From: Adiantum capillus-veneris
Taxonomy: Eukaryota > Streptophyta > Polypodiopsida > Polypodiales > Pteridaceae
Assembly: GCA_014529385.2 (NCBI GenBank)
Contig: CM043960.1
Span: 125,405,043 to 125,469,042 of the forward strand
DNA length: 64,000 nt
Direction of reading: 5' to 3'
Part shown: one piece after another, positions 22,757 through 31,081 of the stretch
How the letters are laid out: each line of letters starts with the position of its first letter
Numbering within the stretch: position 1 is the first letter of the stretch
Notes under the pieces: generated by a model
Told to the model about the DNA's origin: nothing
The model's database searches: none
The model's input: the letters and a program-made list of their open reading frames with translations, nothing else
Program-made: the position numbers and the translations under genes

Positions 22757-23019
22757 TGTGCGCTCCTTGCCGCACTGTCGAAGCAAGGGCCTTGCCTAAC
22801 ACTGTGTGCGAGCCATAGACGGCTCCAAGCACACAACTAGCTTAACTAGTAAGCTCAAAAGAGGGCAATGGTGTGTCACTCACCGCTCTATGCTCCTGCC
22901 GTGGAGGATTCCTCGCCGTGAAGAAGAAGGAGACGTCGCTACGTCGCGCTCAACCGCTTCACCGTCGCGGCGTGCCGCCGCAATGCTCAATCGCTCTCTC
23001 TCTCTCTCTCTCTCTTTCT

Positions 23020-23056
<37 letters not shown>

Positions 23057-23354
23057 GGAGGTGAAGAAGAAGAAGATGGAGATGGAGATGGAGCAAGAGC
23101 GCTCTTCTATTGCACAAATGAGAGAATGCCTGAATAGGTTTAGTTGTCTTTTATATGAGCTCACCCCATTCACACTTGGGCGCCCATGCTTAGCCAACTA
23201 ATCCCTTGAATGTACCAGTTAGAGTGCGCCTCTCATCGGCGATCACTCTTACCCTTTTCCTATTGGTCCGACAAGCCCGGTACCTGACTCTACCAAATAC
23301 ATAATACACGTCCGTCGTAGGTGATGGGGTGTCCGTGAGCCGTGACGGTTAACA
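22757..23354 (-). mobile_element. R5 3' LTR
   Basis: 598 bp, minus strand TGTTAACCGTCACGG...GGAGCGCACA. It contains a CT then CA microsatellite (22995-23056) that is longer in the 5' LTR. It serves as the empty-site reference for the DNA transposon: 22841-22860 reads CTTAACTAGTAAGCTCAAAA without interruption. Confidence 0.95.
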
Positions 23355-23372
23355 TGCCCCCCTTCCTGTTGT
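23355..23372 (-). promoter_or_regulatory. R5 polypurine tract
   Basis: On the minus strand ACAGGAAGGGGGGCA directly precedes the LTR start TGTTAACC. It fixes orientation and the inner edge of the 3' LTR. Confidence 0.85.
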
Positions 23373-24726
23373 AGATTCCTTCCTCGGAAGCTATTGAGTT
23401 GAAGCTCATTCGTCGAGGTGGAAGAGCATTTGAGATGAATGTCCTTAGCCTTCTTCAGTCACTGCAAAATTAACAACATTGGCACAGTAATTGCATTCTC
23501 ATAAGTGAGTAAAAAGCATATGCAGTTTTAGGTAGACAAATTGATTGGTAAAAGAATTTCAAACAATTTGTCAGCAATGAACATTAAATTGCAATGTAAT
23601 CAAATGCATAAACAGATGTAAAGGTAAAAAATTAAACAAGTCTGGGGTCGCTAATTTGACGGTCGAAAGGCACTAGAGATCGAATATTAATACCATGGGT
23701 AAGATTCTTAATTTTCTGTGGTCAATTGAGTTGTTTAATCGCGAGAGCCAAGTATTCATGTTCGAGGGCTGACTAGAGGCTATATCTAGAAGACCTTGTA
23801 GTTAAGCTACCATAAAAGGAATTTCTCATGAAATCATCACCTGACTGATTACTTTTTCTTTAACCCCCCAAATTCTTTTCACAGTGATTCAATTTTTATT
23901 TGTGTGCTTATTTTGTATGCCTTGGGTTTTTTGCTTTTCAAGGAAAAGCGCCCACACTAGGAACCTCTAGGGCTCTAGTACCATAGGCAATACATGTGAG
24001 TGAAGTACCAAATCAAGCTGAGATTTCTATTCCAGCTTAAGATTTTACAGTGTGGCACTTTGATTTTTTTTTTGTTCATTTTCAGCATTTTAATTTTGTA
24101 ACTTTGGGGGGTCATATAACACTGATACACCTCCCCAGGCTCATCACACTAGTAAACTCCCTTTATAATACTTAAGCTAAAGGTCAATAGGGTCAAGCCC
24201 ACTAGAAAGCGCTAGTACATTTCACACAATGCTGCCTAAATCGGATTAAGAACCTAAGTAGCTATTGATTATTAGGAAGGCATTCCCCATGGTATTAAGA
24301 GAAGATCTCTAACACCTAACTTGGTCAAACTAGCTTAGTTGGACTGCTTGATTTTTAAACCTAGACAAGTGATTATGACAAAAAATTACATTGAATTAAA
24401 TGTTTGTTACTAAGCAAATGTGCTGGATATTATTCTACTAATCACAATTAAAGCAGGCAATCATAGATGCAAAAAAGATAAGGGGCAATGCTAATGGACA
24501 AGAAACACCTGTTTGTGTTGGTGGTCGCGCTTGATTTGAAGAGTGAGTCGAGATAAAGATTCCATGAAGGTCCAAATCCTATCAATCGCAACACGCTCCT
24601 GTACACACTAGGAAACAAAAGGAATACCTCCAGGAGGCACATTAGTGGGAAAAGGTACCAACACTTATTGAACACAACAAAAAACATAAGGAACCCTAAC
24701 CTAATTATTTGCACTCCCCTAGAGAG
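23373..24726 (-). other. R5 3' non-coding tail
   Basis: About 1.35 kb, with no domain or long frame seen. It continues past a small acidic frame to 25390. Confidence 0.55.
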
Positions 24727-25107
24727 TCAAGGGAATAGGATATTGTAGAGGTTGGGGGGAAACCCTAAGGCTAAACCCCTATCCTCGTCGTCGAGATAAA
24801 CAAAGTCATCATCCATGAGACCATATGTGCCATCCGTGTAGTCCTGTAAATTTTCTTCTTCATCATAGGTGCCCATGTTTACTAAGAAGGTCACTAGACG
24901 CCTATAGTCATCTTGGTCAAAAGGGTAGGCTTGTGCAATGGGAGAAACGCTCTCTACTAAGTATGGATCAGACGTGGTTAAGAGATGTATCAGCCATTCT
25001 AACTCCTCAAAATTCCTCTCACATGCTAGCGTATCTATCAAATCCCATTCACATGCAAGCACTGGAAAGACCATGTGAAATATTTGTGAAAAGTAACGAG
25101 GGTACAC
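24727..25107 (-). CDS. R5 small acidic hypothetical protein
   Basis: 126 residues, open on the minus strand, within the 3' tail of R5. Acidic (stretches such as YDEEENLQDYTDG and DDDFVYLDDED), with a WDLIDTLACERNFEELEWLIHLL helical-looking middle. No known domain recognised. It may be a real accessory gene or a chance frame; the first ATG has no notable context. Nothing similar was seen in R2 or R3. Confidence 0.35.
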   Translation of the reverse strand: MYPRYFSQIFHMVFPVLACEWDLIDTLACERNFEELEWLIHLLTTSDPYLVESVSPIAQAYPFDQDDYRRLVTFLVNMGTYDEEENLQDYTDGTYGLMDDDFVYLDDEDRGLALGFPPNLYNILFP

Positions 25108-25390
25108 CCAAGGCAGGAGTGGATGACTCTAGCGTACTAGCCGTATCTATACACGCAAATAGATGATGGTTAGAGTGCAAATATTACAAGGGTCGTGTTC
25201 TTGTGCATAATTCGTTTTTATGATTTGTGTTATGGCTCTTGCTCTTTTACTTTTTTATCTTGTTTTTGTGAGTATAAGGCTTTATATATACATTCCCTAA
25301 GATTGGAGATTAAGAGGTCAGGGAGAAAGGTTGAGAGGGAAGCAAGTGAATGATGGATGTCCACAAACACTCCCCCCTTCCTTGGGTAGA

Positions 25391-27292
25391 TCATACCGTT
25401 TGAAATGATGTCGTCACCCTTTGAAACCAATTGTTCCAGTTGGTAATAGGTGAGGATTTTTGCCAGTAGTTTTCTATTACCCTAGGTGCCTCATCAAGTT
25501 GCAAGGGTGGTAAGGTACTCTCCCAGGATCGAACTTGAAGTGGTTCATCAGGTGATTCTTGAACACTAGGAGGTGTGGATTCTTTTGTAGCTTCATGGAG
25601 GTCCACTACTATAGATGGAGGCTGTGTAGAAGCTTTTACCTCTATGGATGTATTACATGAGGAGCTAGAAGCTTCATGGGACTCCCCCCTTCCTGAGCTA
25701 GGTGGAATAAATTGGTTTTGCCTTGGAGCCCAAACTAGCTCTGGACTAGGTGTGTAGCATTCTGTGATCTTTCCCTTCCCACGGTCTGCCATTGGCTTTA
25801 GCGTTACACTGTTTGACTCGTATGGGTTTGTTGTCGATAGGGAAGGACACATTTTACGTTTAGGTACCCAAATTTGCTCATTTCCATCATAGTAGCCTTG
25901 GGCTTCTAATAGTTGTTTTGGAATCCATTGTGATTTGGTCTTGACTCTCCTAGGGCGCGCTCTTGGTTTTCCCGGGAAATTTTTTCTTGGAATGGATGGG
26001 AGGGTTGAGGTAGTTGGAATTAAGGCCTTGGAGACCCATTGATATGTACTCTTAGGTCGTGCAGGTTGAGTACTTGCAATAGTACTGCTTGCTGCAACTA
26101 CAAGTGTTGAAGTGCTAGGTTCATGGGTAGCCAGCAAAGACGAGTTAACCACCTTGGCTTGTGAATGTTGGCTATCCTTCAACTTTGCTAGAGTTTGCAA
26201 CGTAGGTGACTTTTCTTGAATGATAGGGGTAAGAGTCGGTGGTCGCGTCGTGACACTACCAGTATCCCAATCAATAGTGCATTTGGTTGCCAACATCCAC
26301 GTGCGTCCCAGGTTTACGTTGCCTTCCATAGCTCCCGCGGGCATGACTAGAAACCTCTGCACTATGCTTCCATTGTCATAGACAACAAGGGTCTGAAGGA
26401 CTCCAAGAATAGCAGTTTTCTTTTTATTAATGCCCTTGACTTGCATCGTACTCGGGAATAGGGTCGGTTTCCCTAATTGACACCAAACTCCATAGGATAA
26501 CAAATTGTGTTTAGCTCCCGTATCTAATAAGGCATTGTATAGTACTTTCCCATAGGGGCTATTTAGCTCAATTGGGTATCGTAGGGGTGGCTCAAATTCT
26601 AATGAGTCGTCATCTGTGTCCTCGAAAAATGCTTGCGTGATTCCCAGATTAGCCTCTCGTTGGCGTCTAAGACGTTGTTGTCGTTCTCGAGCCTCAACTC
26701 TTGCTTGGATTTTTTTAAGCTCTGCTTGTTCCTTGGCAGCCTTCTTTTGATGGATGGCTTGCAACTCTTCCTGGCTTAGAGGATCATAATATCTTTTGAA
26801 TTTACTCCCATTAAGGAATCCAATGGTTTCAACTCCATCTAGAGTCTCCACACGAATGGTACCTTGCGGGGTAATTTCACACACTCGATATGGTCCCTTA
26901 CCAGCGTATTTCAATTTCTTCTTTTCATTACGTACCCCGTACATAAGAACTTTATCACCAACCTTGATGTCTTTATCCTTTAGATGGCTATCAAACCACT
27001 TCTTTCTCCTATCCTTTTCTACTAAAGCATTTCGCACAGCTAATTGCCTTTCTTCATCTAGCCTTTCCAGGATATATAATCGCTCCACTAAGGGGTTACC
27101 ATCCCAACCTTCTTGAGAAGCTACTCGAAGACTAGGAATGACAAACTCCCATGGCATAACTGCTTCTTGGCCATATACCATTTTAAACGGTGTGCAATTA
27201 ATAGCAACTTTATACGCAGTACGATAAGCCCATAAATCTGATGTAAGCTTTAGGTCCCAATCAGTGCGATGAGCCTCAACTGTCTTTGTCAA
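25391..27292 (-). CDS. R5 integrase C-terminus, retropepsin-like domain and Trp repeats
   Basis: 633-residue frame. Residues 1-~200 continue the integrase (WAYRTAYKVAINCTPFKMVYGQEAVMPWEF) and end in a GPY/F-type module (KYAGKGPYRVCEI..NGSKFKRYYDP). A charged coiled-coil segment follows (~200-245). At ~265-370 lies a second retropepsin-like domain, NALLDTGAKHNLLSYG...LGRTWM, with an intact D-T-G. The rest is Ser/Thr/Pro-rich with Trp motifs YQWVSKALIP, QWIPKQLLEAQGYYDGN, EQIWVPK, ELVWAPR. A protease fold after integrase is not the usual Ty3 order. It is the only one of the three copies here with a plausible active site. Expressed as part of Pol if at all. Confidence 0.8.
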   Translation of the reverse strand: MTKTVEAHRTDWDLKLTSDLWAYRTAYKVAINCTPFKMVYGQEAVMPWEFVIPSLRVASQEGWDGNPLVERLYILERLDEERQLAVRNALVEKDRRKKWFDSHLKDKDIKVGDKVLMYGVRNEKKKLKYAGKGPYRVCEITPQGTIRVETLDGVETIGFLNGSKFKRYYDPLSQEELQAIHQKKAAKEQAELKKIQARVEARERQQRLRRQREANLGITQAFFEDTDDDSLEFEPPLRYPIELNSPYGKVLYNALLDTGAKHNLLSYGVWCQLGKPTLFPSTMQVKGINKKKTAILGVLQTLVVYDNGSIVQRFLVMPAGAMEGNVNLGRTWMLATKCTIDWDTGSVTTRPPTLTPIIQEKSPTLQTLAKLKDSQHSQAKVVNSSLLATHEPSTSTLVVAASSTIASTQPARPKSTYQWVSKALIPTTSTLPSIPRKNFPGKPRARPRRVKTKSQWIPKQLLEAQGYYDGNEQIWVPKRKMCPSLSTTNPYESNSVTLKPMADRGKGKITECYTPSPELVWAPRQNQFIPPSSGRGESHEASSSSCNTSIEVKASTQPPSIVVDLHEATKESTPPSVQESPDEPLQVRSWESTLPPLQLDEAPRVIENYWQKSSPITNWNNWFQRVTTSFQTV

Positions 27293-28335
27293 AATGGAGA
27301 TGAGAGTTTTTTTGGTACTCTTAGCTTGGCCATTTGCTTGGGGATAATAGGGTGTAGACTTGTTGTGGGATAATAGGGTGTAGACTTGTTGTGGGATATC
27401 ATGAAGTTTTATGTGAGTTCTTCTATTACTTCATTTATAAAATGAGTTCCATTGTCACTCACAAGTTCAAAGGGGCATCCAAAACGTGTGATAATGTTCT
27501 CAAAGAGGAACTTAGCTGTTGTTTTTGCATCCGCCTTTCGTGTTGCTTTTGCTTCAGCCCATTTGGTTACATAGTCCGTAGCCACAATGATATATCGTGA
27601 TTGCGTGTTACGTGCAGCCGGACTAATCGGTCCTACAAAGTCTAAGCCCCACTTTGCAAATGGTTGGGTTACCTTGATGGGATGTAGAGGCATCCTATCA
27701 CTTCTTTGTGGATTCTTGAAGCGTTGGCATTCATCGCATCCCTTTGCAAAAAGTGATGCATCCTTAAACAGAGTGGGCCACCAATAGCCTGACTGTAAGA
27801 TCTTTCGGGCAGTCAACTTTCCTGAAAAGTGACCACCAGCTACGCCCATGTGTGCCTCTTGTAGAATATATAAATACTCATCCTCGCAGGCACAGCGTCT
27901 AAGAACATCATCTTTTCCTCTCTTATAGAGAGTTCCAGCCAGTAAGAAATAGGGTTCGCATTCCTTGATTAATTTTCGAGCTATATCTTTTTGCAGTTCT
28001 TTGTGTGGAAAACCATTAACTAAGAAGTTAACAATCTTTTCACTCCATTCAGGCATTGTCTCAACAATGAACAAAGGAGTATCAGGAAATTCATCATCAA
28101 CCCCCGTAGGAGCTTCGCCATTAGGGATACGAGATAAATGATCCGCCATGACATGTTTCCTCCCAGGCCTCACAACAACAGTGAAGTCAAACTCAAGAAG
28201 AATTAACAACCATCGTGTAATTCGACCTGTGGAACACGGCTTGTTTACCAAATATAGCAATGCTTGATGATCAACATAAAACACAAACTTGGTAGCAAGA
28301 AGGTAATAGCGAAATTTCTTTACTACGTAAATCAT
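27293..28335 (-). pseudogene. R5 RNase H C-terminus and integrase
   Basis: Opens at MIYVVKKFRYYLL inside RNase H, retains FYVDHQALLYL and ADHLSRIPNGE. Next comes the integrase: HMGVAGGHFSG...CDECQRFK as HHCC zinc site, LDFVGPIS and VSDNGTHF as the two catalytic Asp positions. A TAA near 27408 and a 26-bp tandem duplication (27341-27392) break the frame. In the only frame that continues into 27292, the expected catalytic Glu of GQxE is Lys (GQAKSTKK). Integration activity from this copy is therefore not expected. Confidence 0.85.
27341..27392. repeat. 26-bp tandem duplication in R5 integrase
   Basis: Two exact copies of a 26-base unit beginning GGGATAATAGGGTGTAGACT (27341-27366, 27367-27392). 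26 is not a multiple of three, so the duplication shifts the frame. Confidence 0.97.
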
Positions 28336-29774
28336 ACAGGCGTGGCCCTAGGCATAGGGGGTGCCTGATATGGCATGTTATTATTAAATGGCATGGCTCC
28401 ACTTGTATAAGAGCTTGGATAATTCCATTGTGGATTGTAAGCTCTTGGAATAATCGGAGGTGTAGGAGCTACATGAGGCTGAGGTACGACAGGTGCACAT
28501 GATTGATACATACATGTAGGTATAGTTGGGGGCACTGTGCTACTAGGCATCGACGAAGTGTTAACAAATGAACTCCATGGTGTACTTCTTGTCAGGATCA
28601 CCATTGGGATATGCATGGTAGCCGTAGTGTCATTAAGAGAAAGATGAGCTAGATCTGGGAAGGTAAAGCTGCCACTTGTGGGCTCAGATTGTACTGAGGC
28701 TCCTGGCGAAACAACATATGGAGGATCAATGGGGCTCACTGAGGGAGTCTCCATTTGTGACAGGGTTGGTTGTTTGGCCTTTCCCGTATCCAAGAATATC
28801 ATTAGGCCTGTTGAAGGCATGTTGATCCCTGTGTTCTGTCTTTCTAACTCGACAATCCTATGGAGGACATCACAGACTTTCTGTTGTTGCTCATCTATGC
28901 TAGTAGCACCCGAAGTGGATTGTAGAACATCTAACCAACCCACATGATAGGTGTGTCCTGTGTACCGATCAGTTAAAGCTTCTGCTTGTAGGTCATACTC
29001 CCAATTTTCGTTTAGGAATATCCCATCTAGGCCTGGCGTGCTGGAGGTTTCCCTTGAAGTGGAAGCATTATTGCTCCCCATAGCTTGCCCCTCCGTGACT
29101 TCTACCTTGGGAGCACTCGGTTGCTCGGCTGGCATGATTGTTGTCATAGGAGCCTTTGATTTCAGGGCTCGACTTTGCTCTAGCCTTCGTAGGTTCTCAA
29201 TTTCCCTCTCCCTTGTTGCTTGCATATAGCGTTCGATCTCTTGTACTTCGGCAAGACTCCTACCATCGGGTAGTAAAACCTCAAAGGGAGATAGTCCTAA
29301 AGGATCAAGAGGTGCAGTGGATGGAACATTCACATGCACACTCTCAAGAAGCATAGGGTCTATTTTAGGTATGAATGACGAATTTACTTCCCCACTCCCT
29401 TCATTTATTTCATTAACCGCATGTTCGGAGCGAGTAGCTCTACTAAGGGTCTCTTTTAAGCGGCTAAACACGCTGGACCCGGGCCGTGGGCCCATGGCAT
29501 GCATGTCTTGACTTGAACTATCAGGGTTTGGTGTAGGGTACCCCTCCATGACTTCGTAGTCAGAGGAAGAATCACTAGACGTGATATGAGGATCTTGGGT
29601 CGCGCTACCTTGAGTCCCGGCCGAAGGTCCAGAACCTAGGGTGGAGGAATAATGGGTGCCCGCGTAAATGGAGGCACTACCAATATGCTCGTGCTCTAAC
29701 ACTGGTCCAGAGCGTAGGTTCATATGACTTGGATCTCCTAGAAGTGTCAGTGAGGGCCCGTGAAGGCTGCTCAC
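28332..29774 (-). CDS. R5 Gag-like protein
   Basis: 480-residue open frame. A likely true start is the internal Met at ~29722, giving MNLRSGPVLE, because R6 gag also contains MNLRSG near its N-terminus. The body is Ser/Pro/Thr-rich with a Glu/Arg helical stretch (VQEIERYMQATREREIENLRRLEQ) and a Pro/Tyr-rich C-terminus (NPQWNYPSSYTSGAMPFNNNMPYQ). No zinc knuckle and no PF03732-type capsid block were seen, so the capsid half was probably lost with RT and protease. The frame ends exactly at the deletion joint with RNase H. Confidence 0.7.
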   Translation of the reverse strand: MSSLHGPSLTLLGDPSHMNLRSGPVLEHEHIGSASIYAGTHYSSTLGSGPSAGTQGSATQDPHITSSDSSSDYEVMEGYPTPNPDSSSQDMHAMGPRPGSSVFSRLKETLSRATRSEHAVNEINEGSGEVNSSFIPKIDPMLLESVHVNVPSTAPLDPLGLSPFEVLLPDGRSLAEVQEIERYMQATREREIENLRRLEQSRALKSKAPMTTIMPAEQPSAPKVEVTEGQAMGSNNASTSRETSSTPGLDGIFLNENWEYDLQAEALTDRYTGHTYHVGWLDVLQSTSGATSIDEQQQKVCDVLHRIVELERQNTGINMPSTGLMIFLDTGKAKQPTLSQMETPSVSPIDPPYVVSPGASVQSEPTSGSFTFPDLAHLSLNDTTATMHIPMVILTRSTPWSSFVNTSSMPSSTVPPTIPTCMYQSCAPVVPQPHVAPTPPIIPRAYNPQWNYPSSYTSGAMPFNNNMPYQAPPMPRATPV

Positions 29775-30763
29775 CTAGTAATTTTGCGTGTTTTGCAACC
29801 CAAGTCTTTTCTTATTTATTTATTTTTTGATTTTTTGGTCCTTTTTTTCTGACCCAGCTATAGAATAGAACGTATGATAGCTCAAAATGAGCGTCTCGGT
29901 TAGAGGGACGTGTCGTGCTTTACAGCCCTCCGTTCGGTCACTTTATGCCCTCGGAATCCCTAAAACCGTCAATTTCTAGTAGGGAACTAGGTCCAAATTA
30001 GAAAGTCTAAGGGTGCAAGTGGGAAGAGAAGGGAGGAGAGTGGAGGAGTTGCCCCACATGCTCTCATTCCCTCTTGAGGGGGTAGGGTATATATATAAGA
30101 GTGAGTCTAGTATATATCATAAGACTCAGGACTGAGGCCTGGGCTTGGGCTTGGGCTTGGGCTTGGGCTTGGGGAAACGATCCCAATCAAAATTTTAGTG
30201 TAGCCCCCCAGTCACTCACGCTTAAATATCGGTGTTTTTTTTTTTTTTTTTAAAGGCGACGACCGCGCGCGGTTTAGGTGACCCTTTCTTGGCCACACAC
30301 ACTGTCACCTACCTAACCTCCCAGTCAACAGCTCACAGACAGCTCACTACCTTATCTACTTACTAACAGTGCTGCTAACCACTGACTAATCCGTTAACTG
30401 CTTATTGACAGTGAGCTAACTGTCCACCTACTTCCTCTCTCACTACCTTACTGTGCAAAGACTGTGTGCTAAAAAACCTTGACAGAAAACTGTGTACAGT
30501 TTGTGTGCAGGAAGAAATTGCTAACTACCTTCCTACTTATTCATTCACTGCAAACAAGCTAACGACTACTAATTGTGCAAAGACTGTGTGCAAACAGAAA
30601 ACACAACATTATGCAGAAATCACAGAACTTGCAGACAACACAAAAATTAACAACTTGCAAAAAAACAACTCATTCCTCTTCCTCTTCCTCTTCCTCTTCT
30701 TTCCTACTACAAACAACGCATAGGAGAAGCACAAAGTGCCTCTTGGGCTTAGTGCAGGGCGAT
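29775..30763 (-). other. R5 leader
   Basis: About 1 kb between PBS and gag. It contains five GGGCTT repeats (about 30140-30172), a T run (30235-30252), a CGACCGCGCGCGGT GC-rich palindrome at about 30263-30276 and a CTTCCT repeat (30674-30698). No gene. Confidence 0.65.
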
Positions 30764-30781
30764 TCCCCGGCAGCGGCGCCA
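30764..30781 (-). promoter_or_regulatory. R5 primer-binding site (tRNA-Asp)
   Basis: Minus strand TGGCGCCGCTGCCGGGGA, four bases after the 5' LTR end (…CACA TTTT). Same PBS as R4. Confidence 0.93.
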
Positions 30782-30785
30782 AAAA

Positions 30786-30881
30786 TGTGCGCTCCTTGCC
30801 GCACTGTCGAAGCAAGGGCCTTGCCTAACACTGTGTGCGAGCCATAGACGGCTCCAAGCACACAACTAGCTTAACTAGTAA
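30786..30881 (-). mobile_element. R5 5' LTR, inner piece
   Basis: Matches 22757-22852 of the 3' LTR base for base over nearly its whole length, then stops at ...TTAACTAGTAA where the DNA transposon begins. Confidence 0.95.
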
Positions 30882-30914
30882 CATTAGAAAATTTCGGAGG
30901 TCATTTGGAGGGCC
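30882..30914 (+). repeat. Left terminal inverted repeat of the DNA transposon
   Basis: Begins CATTAGAAAATTTCGGAGGT and ends GGAGGGCC. Matches the reverse complement of 42485-42517 at 32 of 33 positions; likeness stops sharply after GGGCC. Confidence 0.95.
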
Positions 30915-31081
30915 TTCTAAGAAAATGTATTTTTTGCACTCTCTCTCTAGAAAAAATGGCAAATAAAAGAGCTGGGTCTTTCATAGTAAAACTTCAAAAA
31001 GTGTACTTTAAGTAGATTCCTTACTCCTCTGAACATTCGTTCGTAGTGATTGAGGGATAATCCTCTTTTCAGTTGCATTGA

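Noticed and set aside
22806-23201. Open frame across the R5 3' LTR (similar frame at 42452-42901)
   Set aside because: Lies within the U3/R part of both LTRs, runs through CT and CA repeats and shows no domain; the copies drift without regard to codon position.
28678-29511. Plus-strand frames opposite R5 gag
   Set aside because: Antisense shadows; the minus strand has one 480-residue frame with the MNLRSG start shared with R6.
30882-30914. Mutator-like or hAT element (9- or 8-bp duplication)
   Set aside because: Comparison with the intact LTR shows no duplicated bases at 30873-30881 and 42518-42526.
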